Shown one piece after another: positions 28,681-38,109 of a DNA stretch of 64,000 nt; the stretch's first letter is position 1; each line of letters begins with the position of its first letter. This DNA is from Pseudomonas sediminis. Lineage in GTDB: Bacteria > Pseudomonadota > Gammaproteobacteria > Pseudomonadales > Pseudomonadaceae. The notes below the pieces were generated by a model. It saw only the letters and a list, made by a program, of their open reading frames with translations. It ran no database searches and was not told the origin of the DNA. The position numbers and the translations under genes were made by a program. Location of the stretch: NCBI RefSeq assembly GCF_039555755.1, contig NZ_CP154631.1:4464001-4528000 (forward strand), in the 5' to 3' direction.

Positions 28681-29232
28681 TCAGGGTTGCGAAGCGATGG
28701 CCTTTTCGACGGCGGCGATCAACTCGGGATCATCCGGCTTGGTCAGGCTGGAGAAGCTGGCCACCACCTTGCCCTGACGGTCGACCACGTACTTGAAGAA
28801 ATTCCAGCGCGGCTGCCGGCTCTGCTCGGCCAGCCCCTTGAACAATGGGATAGCGTTGGCACCGGAAACCGGCTGCGGTTCGGTCATAGCGAAGGTCACG
28901 CCGTAGTTGACGTAGCAGACAGTAGCCGTTTCCTTGCTGTCGGCGGATTCCTGGCGGAAGTCGTCAGATGGCACGCCGAGCACTTCCAGGCCCTGATCCT
29001 TGTAACGCTGGTACAGCGCCTCGAGCCCTTTGAATTGCGGGGTGAAGCCGCAGAAGCTGGCGGTGTTGACCACCACCAGCGGCTTGCCCGAGAACTGACA
29101 GAGTTCGATGTTTTCACCTTTGGCGCGCAGCTTGGGCAGCTCGCCCTGCAGCATGGCCGGACATTCGGCGGCCAGCACCGGCAGCGCCAGGCTGGACAGC
29201 AATAGTGAACAGGCAAGACGGCGAAGGGACAT
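28681..29232 (-). CDS. Periplasmic glutathione peroxidase-family protein
   Basis: A 183-residue thiol peroxidase with a signal peptide ([18 protein letters not shown]). The peroxidatic Cys is C61 in [18 protein letters not shown]; the [14 protein letters not shown] motif near residue 140 holds the conserved Trp/Asn-Phe. The export signal sets it apart from the usual cytoplasmic enzyme; the physiological reductant is unclear. It stands alone between the small membrane gene and lipA. Confidence 0.92.
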   Translation of the reverse strand: MSLRRLACSLLLSSLALPVLAAECPAMLQGELPKLRAKGENIELCQFSGKPLVVVNTASFCGFTPQFKGLEALYQRYKDQGLEVLGVPSDDFRQESADSKETATVCYVNYGVTFAMTEPQPVSGANAIPLFKGLAEQSRQPRWNFFKYVVDRQGKVVASFSSLTKPDDPELIAAVEKAIASQP

Positions 29233-29294
29233 GGTAGTGACCTCAGGCGATGACGCGATTGCGCCACGCTACTCGCAGGCCCAGCCGCAAGCAA

Positions 29295-29420
29295 CTAGCA
29301 GATACCGACACCCAGCTGCAGCAAAGCCAGCCCACCCTGACGCCAGCCCCACCAGGCCAAAGCCAGCAGCGTACCGAAGCCCAGCGCCGCGGCACTGAGC
29401 GTCAGCACCTTACGGCTCAT
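29295..29420 (-). CDS. 41-residue membrane protein coupled to the MFS gene
   Basis: A very short gene: MSRKVLTLSAAALGFGTLLA, then LAWWGWRQGGLALLQLGVGIC and a TAG stop. Residues ~6-23 form one hydrophobic helix. The ATG overlaps the MFS stop as ATGA (29417-29420), the same coupling used elsewhere in this window, which supports it as a real gene. No family recognised. It may be a small partner of the transporter; that is inference. Confidence 0.6.
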   Translation of the reverse strand: MSRKVLTLSAAALGFGTLLALAWWGWRQGGLALLQLGVGIC

Positions 29421-30622
29421 GCCGGCGCACCCTGCAGACGCGCCACCGGCACCTCACGTACCGGCCAGTTGAGCGCGGCGGCCATCAGGCTGAGGCCGAT
29501 GGAAATCTGCCAGACCAGGTCGTAGCTGCCGGCGGTGTCGTAGAGATAACCGCCCAGCCAACCACCGAGGAAGGAGCCCAGTTGGTGGAACAGAAAGACG
29601 ATACCGCCGAGCATCGACAGGTTGCGCACACCGAACAGGGTGGCCACGGTACCGTTGGTCAGCGGCACGGTGGATAGCCACAGCAGGCCCATGGCGATAC
29701 CGAACAGGTAGGCGCTCCATTGCGTCAGTGGCGCCACCAGAAACAGCGTGATCACCACGCCACGCAACAGGTACAGGATGCTCAGTAGACGCGGCTTGGC
29801 CATGCGGCCGCCGAGCCAGCCGGCGATGTAGGTACCGAAGATATTGAACAGGCCGACCAGTGCCAGCACCGTAGTGCCGGTCAGCGCCGGCAGGTGATGA
29901 TCAACCAGATAGGCCGGCAGATGCACGGCGACGAACACCACCTGGAAACCACAGACGAAGAAACCCAGCGCCAGCAGCCAGAACCCCGAATGGCTGGTGG
30001 CCTCGCGCAGCGCCTCACCCAAGGTTTGCTGCGGGCCAGTACTCACCGGTGACGGCGCCTCGTTGATCATCGCGGCCAACGGCAGAATCAGAGCGACCAG
30101 CAGGCCCAGCGCCAACAATGCCGAAGACCAGCCCAACCAGCCGATTAGCCCCAGCGTACCCGGCAGCATGGCGAACTGACCGAAAGATCCGGCGGCCGCA
30201 GCAATGCCCATGGCCATGCTGCGCTTCTCCGCCGGAACCGCACGGCCGACTACGCCCAGAATGACCGAGAACGAGGTACCGGACAGGCCGATACCGATCA
30301 GCAGACCCGCACTCAGCGACAACGACAGAGGCGAATCCGCCATGCCCATACACAGCAGCCCCAAGACATAAAGCACCCCGCCGATGACAATGGCCTTGCG
30401 CGCGCCAAAACGGTCGGCCAGTGCTCCAGTGATCGGCTGCGCCAAACCCCAGATCAGATTCTGTAGCGCGATGGCGAAGGCGAACACCTCGCGGCCCCAG
30501 CCGAACTCCGCACTCATCGGCGGCAGGAACAGGCCGAAACCATGCCGGGTGCCCAGCGACAGCGCCAGGATCAGTGACGCGCCAAGCAGCAGCCAGGTGG
30601 TTGAGCGCCATGCAGTTGTCAT
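29417..30622 (-). CDS. MFS transporter
   Basis: A 401-residue inner-membrane transporter with 12 predicted helices and the MFS loop motif ADRFGARK between helices 2 and 3 (GALADRFGARKAIVIGG). It resembles the monocarboxylate/oxalate-formate antiporter-like MFS group (RHGFGLFLPPMSAEFGW). Substrate unknown. It is preceded by a MarR-type regulator gene on the same strand 58 bases upstream. Confidence 0.9.
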   Translation of the reverse strand: MTTAWRSTTWLLLGASLILALSLGTRHGFGLFLPPMSAEFGWGREVFAFAIALQNLIWGLAQPITGALADRFGARKAIVIGGVLYVLGLLCMGMADSPLSLSLSAGLLIGIGLSGTSFSVILGVVGRAVPAEKRSMAMGIAAAAGSFGQFAMLPGTLGLIGWLGWSSALLALGLLVALILPLAAMINEAPSPVSTGPQQTLGEALREATSHSGFWLLALGFFVCGFQVVFVAVHLPAYLVDHHLPALTGTTVLALVGLFNIFGTYIAGWLGGRMAKPRLLSILYLLRGVVITLFLVAPLTQWSAYLFGIAMGLLWLSTVPLTNGTVATLFGVRNLSMLGGIVFLFHQLGSFLGGWLGGYLYDTAGSYDLVWQISIGLSLMAAALNWPVREVPVARLQGAPA

Positions 30623-30680
30623 CAGTCTCTCCAGCGAACGCCCGTTAACGACCGTTCAGGCAGTAAAAATGAGTTGGCCA

Positions 30681-31085
30681 TCAGGCCAGTTGTTCGAGCA
30701 ACCTCATCAATTCGGCACGGCGACCTTCGCCCAGTTGCGCGGTCACCTCGCGCTGTGCCTGTTCCCACAGCGGCAGCGCCAGATCGATGCGTTGAAAGCC
30801 GGCCTCTGTGAGCCGTACCTCGCGAGCGCGCAAGTCGCGCCCCTCTCCCAGTTGCACCAGCCCCTGTTCCTCCAGCACCCGCACGTTGCGCCCCAGCGTA
30901 CTACGATCCAGCCCCATGGCCTCGGCTAGCACGGAAATGCTCGGCTGCCCTAGCCGCTGTACGTGGCGCAGCAGGGAAAACTGCGCACCGCCAAGCCCGA
31001 CAGCAGCCAAGGCGTCATCGTAGAGACGGGTAACGCCGCGACTGGCGCGGCGCAGTTGGGTACAGAGGCAGGAGGTCGGCAACAT
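30681..31085 (-). CDS. MarR-family transcriptional regulator
   Basis: A 134-residue winged-helix regulator. The recognition region is SISVLAEAMGLDRSTLGRNVRVLEEQGLVQLGEGRDLRAREVRLTEAG, including the wing. It is likely to control its own gene and the MFS transporter downstream; the palindrome ggtatatacc eight bases before its start is a candidate operator. The ligand is unknown. Confidence 0.9.
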   Translation of the reverse strand: MLPTSCLCTQLRRASRGVTRLYDDALAAVGLGGAQFSLLRHVQRLGQPSISVLAEAMGLDRSTLGRNVRVLEEQGLVQLGEGRDLRAREVRLTEAGFQRIDLALPLWEQAQREVTAQLGEGRRAELMRLLEQLA

Positions 31086-31092
31086 GGATACA

Positions 31093-31102
31093 GGTATATA
31101 CC
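31093..31102. promoter_or_regulatory. Palindrome ggtatatacc upstream of marR
   Basis: A perfect 10-bp palindrome located 8 bases before the MarR start. MarR proteins commonly autoregulate from such short symmetric AT-rich sites. Inference from position. Confidence 0.35.
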
Positions 31103-31127
31103 CGCATCAACGATTCACACTCATACA

Positions 31128-31150
31128 GTTATGCATTGGGTCGGCATAAC
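31128..31150. repeat. Inverted repeat gttatgc-N9-gcataac
   Basis: Perfect 7-bp arms with a 9-base spacer between the cobS stop and marR. It may be a second MarR operator or a hairpin ending the cob transcript; there is no T-run. Confidence 0.35.
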
Positions 31151-31157
31151 AGTTGTG

Positions 31158-31889
31158 TCAGAGATTCAGCGCTAGCGCTATAAGTGCGCCGCACTCAGCC
31201 AGCTCGACCAGTGCACCGGCCGTATCACCCGTGGTGCCGCCGAGACGTTGCAGCAAGGCACGGCGCAGCCAGGCGAACAGCAGCAAGCCCGTCGCCAGCA
31301 CCAGCAGGCCCTGCCAGCCGAACAGCAGCATGCCCAGCAGGTGCAGGCCCAGCACCCAGGGCAATTGTCGGCGCGGCAAGTGATCGACCAGCGCCTGCCC
31401 CAGTCCACCGGCCCGCACATAGGGCGTGGTCGCCAACAGCATTGGCAACAGGCTGCGTCCCAGCCAGGGCAACAGCAGCAGGTAGATCCCCTGCCGGGCC
31501 TGCAGCAGCGTGAACAAGGCGGCGAACTTGAGAAGCAACAGCAGAACCAACACCACTACTGCGATAGGCCCGCTGCGAGGGTCTTTCATGATCGCCAGGG
31601 TGCGCTCACGGTCACCAAAACCGCCCACCCAGGCATCCGCGGTGTCGGCAAGGCCATCCAGATGCAATCCGCCACTCAGCCCCACCCACAGCGCCAGAAT
31701 GATCGCCGCCTGTAATAAGGCCGACGTCTGCCCCAACAGCAGGTGCGCGCCCCATAACAGCAGGCCGAGCAACAGGCCCACGGCCGGATACCAGAGCAGC
31801 GAACGCCCCACCTGCTCCGGCGAGGGCATGCCAGGCAGCGTGACCGGCAAGCGAGTGAGGAACTGCAGGGCGATCAGCAGCGCAATCAT
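31158..31889 (-). CDS. cobS: Adenosylcobinamide-GDP ribazoletransferase (cobalamin synthase)
   Basis: A 243-residue integral membrane enzyme that joins adenosylcobinamide-GDP and alpha-ribazole (phosphate), the final assembly step of B12. The N-terminal LQFLTRLPV and GGLHLDGLADTADAWVGGFGDRERTLAIMKDPRSGPIAV carry the Asp-rich metal-binding motif of the family. Several hydrophobic helices follow. It overlaps cobC by four bases and is the last gene of the operon. Also called cobV. Confidence 0.95.
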   Translation of the reverse strand: MIALLIALQFLTRLPVTLPGMPSPEQVGRSLLWYPAVGLLLGLLLWGAHLLLGQTSALLQAAIILALWVGLSGGLHLDGLADTADAWVGGFGDRERTLAIMKDPRSGPIAVVVLVLLLLLKFAALFTLLQARQGIYLLLLPWLGRSLLPMLLATTPYVRAGGLGQALVDHLPRRQLPWVLGLHLLGMLLFGWQGLLVLATGLLLFAWLRRALLQRLGGTTGDTAGALVELAECGALIALALNL

Positions 31890-32458
31890 GGCAATTCCGT
31901 CAGTTGCCCGTCGGCATCCAGGCTCAGACGAAAACGCTGAGCGTAGCCGACGTTGACCTGCAGCAGCTCCTGGCGTGGCAGACAGCGGGCTCGCGCCAGC
32001 AGCAGACGCATGACACCGCCATGAGTGATCAGCAGCAGGCGCTCACCCGCATGGTTCTGCTGCAAGCGCCGCATGGCAGCCAGAATACGCGCCTCGAACT
32101 GCAGCAACGGCTCGCCATTGGGCGGCGTGAACGCATAGGGATCGGCCCAGAACCTGCCCAATGCCTCGGCATCGCTGCCCATCAGCTCGGCAGCGCTACG
32201 CCCTTCCCAGTCACCGAAATGCAGCTCCTGCAGGCCGGGCTCAAGGTGCAGCGGCAAACCATGGGCGGCGGCCAGTTCCTCGGCAAAGCGGGCACAACGC
32301 CGCAGCGGCGAGCTGATCAAGCGGTCCCAGGGACCAGCGTCCAGCACGGAGGCACGCAACTGCGCCCAGCCCTGCTCGGTGAGCGCATCGTCCAGGCTGC
32401 CGCGCAAACCGCCACCCAGTTCGGTCTCGCCATGGCGCAGCAATTCCAGATGCAGCAT
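31886..32458 (-). CDS. cobC: Alpha-ribazole phosphatase, histidine phosphatase family
   Basis: A 190-residue phosphoglycerate-mutase-type phosphatase. The catalytic loop is LLRHGETE at residues 6-13 and the second histidine lies in LLITHGGVMRLLL. In the cob context it should remove phosphate from alpha-ribazole-5'-phosphate or the final cobalamin phosphate. It overlaps cobS by four bases and cobT by one. Confidence 0.9.
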   Translation of the reverse strand: MLHLELLRHGETELGGGLRGSLDDALTEQGWAQLRASVLDAGPWDRLISSPLRRCARFAEELAAAHGLPLHLEPGLQELHFGDWEGRSAAELMGSDAEALGRFWADPYAFTPPNGEPLLQFEARILAAMRRLQQNHAGERLLLITHGGVMRLLLARARCLPRQELLQVNVGYAQRFRLSLDADGQLTELP

Positions 32459-33513
32459 CAGCTTGGTCTCTCGGCAACGGCAGCTTCAGCGAAGGTCGCC
32501 ATCTGTCCGTGCAGCGCGCAGGCCAGGCGCAGCAACGGCACGGCCAATGCAGCGCCGCTGCCCTCGCCCAGGCGCAGGCCGAGTTCCAACAGTGGTTCGG
32601 CCTGCAGCGCCTGCAGCACGCGCACATGGCCGGGCTCGGCGCCGTGGTGGGCGAACAGCAGCCAGTCGCGGCAACCAGGGTTCAGGCGCACGGCGAGCAA
32701 GGCGGCGACGCTGCAGATAAAGCCATCGACCAATACCGCGACACCCTGCTGCGCAGCGGCCAGGTAAGCACCAACGAGGGCGGCGATCTCGAAGCCACCC
32801 AAGTGGATCAGCGCCTGCAGCGGATCGGCGATCTGCGTCCGGTGCAGCGCCAGCGCGGCGTCGATCACCCGTGCCTTGTGCGCCACACCAGCACCATCCA
32901 ATCCGGTACCAGGGCCTGCCAGCTCGCTCGCCGGGCAATCCAGTAGCCAGCAGGCCAGCGCCGCCGCCGCGGTGGTGTTGCCGATGCCCATCTCGCCACC
33001 GACGAACAGGTCGCAACCACTGGCGCGCGCGCGTTGGACGCTGTCGCGGCCAGCTTCCAGGCAAATCATCGCCTGGGCCAAGGTCATCGCTGGATCGCGG
33101 GCGAAATTCTGCGTGCCGGCGCCGACCTGCAGATGACGCACGCCAGGCAGCGGCGGCAGTGGTTCGGCAGTCCCCAGGTCGATCACCTCCAGCGCTGCGT
33201 CCAACTGACGCGCGAGCACGTTGATGGCCGCACCGCCAGTGACGAAGTTGGCCAGCATCTGCCCGGTCACTGCCTGCGGATAGGCGGAAATGCCCTCGGC
33301 CACCACGCCATGATCACCGGCAAAGATGGCGATCCACAGCTGGTTCAGGCTGGGCCGCTCGCGCCCCTGTAATGCGGCCAGATGGATGGCGAGACTCTCC
33401 AGCCGCCCCAGCGAACCGGCCGGCTTGGTCAATTGCTGCTGACGCGTCTCGGCCTTGATCCGTGCAACATGATCGAGCGGCTGACACGGCCCTTGCCACC
33501 ATTGCAGGCTCAT
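32458..33513 (-). CDS. cobT: Nicotinate-nucleotide-dimethylbenzimidazole phosphoribosyltransferase
   Basis: A 351-residue enzyme that activates the lower ligand dimethylbenzimidazole with ribose phosphate from nicotinate mononucleotide. Motifs: [48 protein letters not shown] and the catalytic Glu region [17 protein letters not shown]. It overlaps cobU by four bases (ATGA) and cobC by one. Confidence 0.96.
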   Translation of the reverse strand: MSLQWWQGPCQPLDHVARIKAETRQQQLTKPAGSLGRLESLAIHLAALQGRERPSLNQLWIAIFAGDHGVVAEGISAYPQAVTGQMLANFVTGGAAINVLARQLDAALEVIDLGTAEPLPPLPGVRHLQVGAGTQNFARDPAMTLAQAMICLEAGRDSVQRARASGCDLFVGGEMGIGNTTAAAALACWLLDCPASELAGPGTGLDGAGVAHKARVIDAALALHRTQIADPLQALIHLGGFEIAALVGAYLAAAQQGVAVLVDGFICSVAALLAVRLNPGCRDWLLFAHHGAEPGHVRVLQALQAEPLLELGLRLGEGSGAALAVPLLRLACALHGQMATFAEAAVAERPS

Positions 33514-34031
33514 AACGCCTCCCCCTTCAACACCATGGGCAAACCGGCAACGGTGAACAGCACGCGCTGGCTGCGTTCGGCCAGCGCCTGGTGCAGCCAG
33601 CCGGCCTCATCGACATAACGGCGAGTCAGCTCGCCCAGCGGCACCACGCCCAGTCCGGTTTCGTTGCTGACCAGCAGGATGCGCCCCGGCAGTTGCTCCA
33701 CGCAGTCGAGCAGCGCCTCACGTTCAGCTGCCAGACGAGCAGGATCATCCAGCATCAGCAGGTTGGTCAGCCACAAGGTCAGACAGTCCACCAGCAGGCA
33801 ACGGCCAGGCGCAGCCTGTTCGCGCAGCACGCGGGCCAGCGCCAGCGGCTCTTCGACCAGCGCCCAATGCTCTGGCCGCCGTGCGCGATGCTGAGCGACA
33901 CGCTCGTTCATCTCGCCATCGAGCGGCTGGCTGGTGGCGATGTAGACGACCTCCAATCCGGACTCGTCGGCCAGCTTCTCGGCCAGCCGGCTCTTGCCGG
34001 AACGAGCACCGCCGAGGATCAATTCAAGCAT
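33510..34031 (-). CDS. cobU: Adenosylcobinamide kinase / guanylyltransferase
   Basis: A 173-residue bifunctional enzyme that phosphorylates adenosylcobinamide and adds GMP. The P-loop is GGARSGKS at residues 6-13; HRARRPEHW carries the guanylylated His region, and [14 protein letters not shown] the Walker B-like strand. I choose the ATG at 34031, which has ggag five bases upstream, over the in-frame GTG two codons earlier. A 58-base gap with a small palindrome separates it from cobQ. Also called cobP. Confidence 0.93.
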   Translation of the reverse strand: MLELILGGARSGKSRLAEKLADESGLEVVYIATSQPLDGEMNERVAQHRARRPEHWALVEEPLALARVLREQAAPGRCLLVDCLTLWLTNLLMLDDPARLAAEREALLDCVEQLPGRILLVSNETGLGVVPLGELTRRYVDEAGWLHQALAERSQRVLFTVAGLPMVLKGEAL

Positions 34032-34044
34032 CTTCACTCCGTAG

Positions 34045-34061
34045 GGTGCGCTGTGCGCACC
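34045..34061. repeat. Short palindrome inside the cob operon
   Basis: Arms ggtgcgc and gcgcacc with a 3-base loop occupy the only sizeable gap in the operon, between cobQ and cobU. It could be a decayed repeat or an RNA hairpin; its effect is unknown. Confidence 0.4.
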
Positions 34062-34089
34062 ATTTCAAAACCTGCGGGCGCCGCGCCCC

Positions 34090-35541
34090 CTAGCCCAGGC
34101 CGCAAAGCGCCTTGAGTTTTTCGGTATCCAGGTGCAGTTCCACCTGATTGGCCAGGCGCTCGATATCGCGCTCGCGCAGCGCCTGGTAATCCACCGCCTG
34201 CACCTCATGCAGCCCGGCCCAGCGCAACAGCGCAGCGAACGCCGAGGGTTGCTCGAACAGGCCATGCAGGTAGGTACCGAACACCTGGCCATCGGCGCTA
34301 AGGCCACCGTCGCTGCGCCCGTCATCGAGTTGCACGGCGCCATTGAGGCCGCCCCCACGACTGACGCCGGTATGAATCTCGTAACCGCTGACATCCGCCT
34401 GCTCCAGACACAGCCGGCCGCGTACGTTGCGCAGCTGCTTCTCCGGCTCCAGCAGCGTCTCGAAATCCAGCAGACCGAGACCTTGGCTACTGCCGGCAAC
34501 ACCTTCCAGGCCGTGCGGATCGTGAATCTGCCGCCCGAGCATCTGCAGGCCACCGCAGATACCCAGAACCTTGCCGCCGTAGCGCAGATGGCGGGCGATG
34601 GCCGCATCCCAGCCCTGCTCCCGCAAGCGAGCCAGATCGGCGCGCACGCTCTTGGAACCAGGCAGGATGATCAGGTCCGCTGGAGGGATGGCCTGACCGG
34701 GCCCGACGAAAGTCAGCTGCACCTGCGGATGCAGACGCAAAGGGTCGAAATCGGTGTGGTTGCTGATGCGCGGTAATACTGGCACCACCACGCGCAAGGC
34801 CTGTTCGTCCTTGGCCTGCTGGCGGGTATCGACGGCGTCCTCGGCTTCCAGATGAAAATCCATCAGGTACGGCAGCACGCCGAGCACGGGCTTGCCAGTG
34901 TGCTGTTCGAGCCAGTCCAGCCCCGGTTTGAGCAGTGCGATATCACCGCGAAAGCGATTGATCACGAAGCCTTGGATGCGCGCCTGCTCGCTCGGGCTGA
35001 GCAGCTCCAGGGTGCCGACCAGATGGGCGAACACGCCGCCCTTATCGATATCGGCGATCAGGATTACCGGGCAATCGACTGCCTCGGCAAAGCCCATGTT
35101 GGCGATGTCACCGGCACGCAGGTTGATCTCGGCCGGCGAGCCAGCGCCCTCGACCAACACCAGTTGATGACGCTGCAGCAACCGGGCATGGGACTCCAAC
35201 ACCGCCGCCATCGCCACCGGCTTGTAGCCGTGATAGGTCAGCGCCTGCATATTGCCGATGGCCCGGCCGTGGATGATCACCTGGGCGCCCATGTCGCTGT
35301 TGGGTTTGAGCAGCACCGGGTTCATGTCGGTATGTGGCTGCAGCCCGGCCGCCTGCGCCTGCACTGCCTGCGCGCGGCCGATCTCGCCGCCGTCGGCAGT
35401 CACGGCGGAATTGAGTGCCATGTTCTGTGGCTTGAACGGCGCCACGGAAATGCCCTGGCGCCGCGCCCATCGGCACAGGGCCGTCACCAGCGTGCTCTTG
35501 CCGGCATCGGAGGTGGTGCCCTGCACCATCAAGGTGGCCAT
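34090..35541 (-). CDS. cobQ: Cobyric acid synthase (amidotransferase)
   Basis: A 483-residue ATP- and glutamine-dependent enzyme that amidates adenosylcobyrinate a,c-diamide at four positions. The N-terminal [13 protein letters not shown] is the modified P-loop and [19 protein letters not shown] the second ATP-site motif. The C-terminal amidotransferase has its Cys in [14 protein letters not shown]. The start at 35541 overlaps the stop of the upstream aminotransferase by one base (TGATG). Confidence 0.95.
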   Translation of the reverse strand: MATLMVQGTTSDAGKSTLVTALCRWARRQGISVAPFKPQNMALNSAVTADGGEIGRAQAVQAQAAGLQPHTDMNPVLLKPNSDMGAQVIIHGRAIGNMQALTYHGYKPVAMAAVLESHARLLQRHQLVLVEGAGSPAEINLRAGDIANMGFAEAVDCPVILIADIDKGGVFAHLVGTLELLSPSEQARIQGFVINRFRGDIALLKPGLDWLEQHTGKPVLGVLPYLMDFHLEAEDAVDTRQQAKDEQALRVVVPVLPRISNHTDFDPLRLHPQVQLTFVGPGQAIPPADLIILPGSKSVRADLARLREQGWDAAIARHLRYGGKVLGICGGLQMLGRQIHDPHGLEGVAGSSQGLGLLDFETLLEPEKQLRNVRGRLCLEQADVSGYEIHTGVSRGGGLNGAVQLDDGRSDGGLSADGQVFGTYLHGLFEQPSAFAALLRWAGLHEVQAVDYQALRERDIERLANQVELHLDTEKLKALCGLG

Positions 35542-36551
35542 CAGGGCGTTTCCTCGAGACTGGCCAGGATCGGCGCGCACTCCAGCAGCCCCTGCTCCAG
35601 CCGCAGCCAGCCAGCCTCATCCGCCGGCAGGCCGAAACGCAGACTATCCAGCTCGGCGAACAACCGCACCAGGATGCCGCGCCGCGCCAGCAGCTCCATG
35701 CAAGGCACCGCCCGACGAGTACAGCAGAACTGGAACAACGACGAGCCACCGGTCACCGGCATGCCGCAATCACGCAGCAGCGCCGCCAGACGCTCGCCAT
35801 CGGCCAGCAGGCGTTCACGCTGGCGGCGCTGCCCCTCGCCATCGACCAGCAGGCTGAGCGCCACACTGCGCGCGGGGCCGCTCACGGCCCAAGGGCCGAG
35901 CAGCGTTTCAAGCTCATCCAGTAAGACCTTTGCGGCCAGGACAAAGCCCAGACGCAGGCCGGCCAGGCCGAAAAACTTGCCGAACGAGCGCAGCACGATC
36001 AGCCCCGGCATGTCGCTGTAGGCAGCAAGGCTGTGCTCCGGCGTGCAGTCGATGAAGGCCTCGTCGACCACCAGCCAGCCACCTCGCTCGGCCAGCTCAT
36101 CGTGCCAGTCGAGCAGGCGCGCCGGCTCGATCAGTCGGCCGGTCGGATTGTTCGGGTTGACCACCAGCAGCACATCCAACTGCGGCAAGGCGCGATGCAC
36201 CGAACCCTCGCTGAGTTTGGTGACGCGATGGCCTTCGCGACACCAGGCAGCGGCATGCTCGGCGTAAGTGGGTGCGATGATGCCGACGCTGGCGTTACGA
36301 CGCAGACGCGGCAAGGCCTGGATCGCCGCCTGCGAGCCGGCTACCGGCAGCAGGCTGACGGCGCCGTAATAATCGCGCGCGGCCTGCTCCAGGCCGTCAT
36401 CCGCCTCAGGCAGGCGTGCCCAGGCAGACCCCGGTACAGCAGGCAGATCCCAGCCGTAGGGCGCAACCCCGGTGGACAGGTCCAGCCAATCCTCCAGTGG
36501 GATGCCATAGCGCTGCGCAGCGCCGCGCAGTCGACCTCCATGCTCAAGCAA
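35541..36551 (-). CDS. cobD: Threonine-phosphate decarboxylase (PLP enzyme)
   Basis: A 336-residue class I/II aminotransferase-fold enzyme that makes (R)-1-amino-2-propanol phosphate, the linker of the nucleotide loop. The N-terminal [33 protein letters not shown] is typical. [11 protein letters not shown] and the PLP lysine in [16 protein letters not shown] follow. Called cobC in Pseudomonas denitrificans nomenclature. It overlaps cbiB by eight bases. Confidence 0.93.
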   Translation of the reverse strand: MLEHGGRLRGAAQRYGIPLEDWLDLSTGVAPYGWDLPAVPGSAWARLPEADDGLEQAARDYYGAVSLLPVAGSQAAIQALPRLRRNASVGIIAPTYAEHAAAWCREGHRVTKLSEGSVHRALPQLDVLLVVNPNNPTGRLIEPARLLDWHDELAERGGWLVVDEAFIDCTPEHSLAAYSDMPGLIVLRSFGKFFGLAGLRLGFVLAAKVLLDELETLLGPWAVSGPARSVALSLLVDGEGQRRQRERLLADGERLAALLRDCGMPVTGGSSLFQFCCTRRAVPCMELLARRGILVRLFAELDSLRFGLPADEAGWLRLEQGLLECAPILASLEETP

Positions 36552-37452
36552 CCCAGACCTCCCATAGGATCAGGCATAGCAACCATAAGCCAACGCCCGC
36601 GACGACTCGATTCATCGCCCGCTCGATGTCCCGCGCACGCGGCGCCGGGCCTTCGCCCAACTGCGGGCGCTCATGCCGCTCGCCGTGATACTCCGCCGCC
36701 CCGCCCAGACTCACGCCCAGACTGCCTGCGCCAGACGCCATCACCGGGCCAGCATTGGGACTGTCCCACAGCGGCGCCTGCTTGCGCCAGCACCTAAGCG
36801 CCAGGGCGGCGTGCCCAAGCAGTGCGTAGGTCAGCGCCACCAGGCGCGCCGGCAGATAATTGAGTACGTCATCGATTTTCGCGGCCGCCCAGCCAAAACG
36901 CTCGAAACGCTCGTTGCGGTAGCCCCACATGGCATCGAGGGTATTGCTCAGGCGGTACAGCACCACACCCGGTGCGCCCGCAACGATGAACCAGAACAAA
37001 GCGGCGAACACCGCATCGGAGCCGTTCTCCAGCACCGATTCGGTGCCGGCGCGGGCCACACCCGTGGCGTCGAGTTCGGCGGTGTTGCGACTGACCATCC
37101 AGCCGACGCGCTCGCGTGCCAGCGCCAGGTCGCCCAGGCGCAACGCCTGCGCCACCGGTTGCGCATGCTCGTACAGGCTGCGCAGGCCGAGGGCGAAGTA
37201 CAGGGCGAAGATTTCCACGGCCCAGCCCAGACCACTGACCTGCACCAGCAGCCAGGTGAACAAGGTCAGCGGCAGCACCGCCAGGCACCAGGCGGTGACG
37301 CCATGACTGCGCCAGCCGCCGCCAGCCGGGTTGAAACGCTGCTCCAGGCGCTCGGCCAGGCGACCGAAGGCCACCAGCGGGTGCGCGCGTCGGGGCTCAC
37401 CCAGTACGGCGTCCAGCGCCACGCCGGCACAGGTGATCAGCGCCAGGCTCAT
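36544..37452 (-). CDS. cbiB: Adenosylcobinamide-phosphate synthase
   Basis: A 302-residue membrane enzyme that attaches aminopropanol (phosphate) to adenosylcobyric acid. Motifs: [62 protein letters not shown] and [34 protein letters not shown], with several hydrophobic segments. Called cobD in Pseudomonas nomenclature. It lies three bases after the bluB stop. Confidence 0.94.
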   Translation of the reverse strand: MSLALITCAGVALDAVLGEPRRAHPLVAFGRLAERLEQRFNPAGGGWRSHGVTAWCLAVLPLTLFTWLLVQVSGLGWAVEIFALYFALGLRSLYEHAQPVAQALRLGDLALARERVGWMVSRNTAELDATGVARAGTESVLENGSDAVFAALFWFIVAGAPGVVLYRLSNTLDAMWGYRNERFERFGWAAAKIDDVLNYLPARLVALTYALLGHAALALRCWRKQAPLWDSPNAGPVMASGAGSLGVSLGGAAEYHGERHERPQLGEGPAPRARDIERAMNRVVAGVGLWLLCLILWEVWVA

Positions 37453-37455
37453 CGT

Positions 37456-38109
37456 TCAGTCACCCCGGACTCCCCATCGATTCTCGAACAGCAGCTCGCT
37501 CAGCGGCCGTGGCGTGGCCCAGCCCTCTTCCACCAGCATCGGTTTCTCATAGAAGGCGTGCACTGGCCCCAGGCACAGCAACGCCACCGGTTTGCTGCCA
37601 GCCGGCATGCCCAGCAGCTCGGCCAGCGCCTTGGGGTCGAACAGCGACACCCAGCCCACGCCCAGCCCTTCGGCTCGTGCAGCCAGCCACAGATTCTGAA
37701 TGGCGCAGGCCACCGAGGCCATATCCATTTCCGGCAAGGTGCGCCGCCCGAAGATATGCGCCTCGCGTCCCTCCATCAGCGCCACGGCCAGCAGCTCGGC
37801 GCAATCGCGAATACCTTCGACTTTGAGCCGCATGAATTCATCCGAACGCTCGCCCAAAGCTTCGGCGGTACGCACACGCTCGGCCTCCACCAGCGCATGA
37901 GCCGCCTCACGCAATTGCGGATCGCGAATGCGCAGGAAGCGCCACGGCTGCATCAGGCCGACGCTGGGGGCGTGGTGCGCCGCCTCGAGCAGGCGCGCCA
38001 GCACCTCAGGCGGCACCTCGCCGCCGGCAAAATGGCGCATGTCGCGACGCTCGGCGATGGCGCGGTATACCGCGGCACGCTCCTGCGCGCTAAAGGCATG
38101 GTCGGTCAC
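37456..38109 (-). CDS. bluB: 5,6-dimethylbenzimidazole synthase
   Basis: A 217-residue flavin-destructase that makes the lower ligand of B12 from FMNH2 and oxygen. It has the nitroreductase-like fold with RRDMRHFAGGEVPPEVLARLLEAAHHAPSVGLMQPWRF near the N-terminus and GVGWVSLFDP further on, which match BluB. Its presence means this strain can make its own dimethylbenzimidazole aerobically. It overlaps cobB by four bases. Confidence 0.94.
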   Translation of the reverse strand: MTDHAFSAQERAAVYRAIAERRDMRHFAGGEVPPEVLARLLEAAHHAPSVGLMQPWRFLRIRDPQLREAAHALVEAERVRTAEALGERSDEFMRLKVEGIRDCAELLAVALMEGREAHIFGRRTLPEMDMASVACAIQNLWLAARAEGLGVGWVSLFDPKALAELLGMPAGSKPVALLCLGPVHAFYEKPMLVEEGWATPRPLSELLFENRWGVRGD

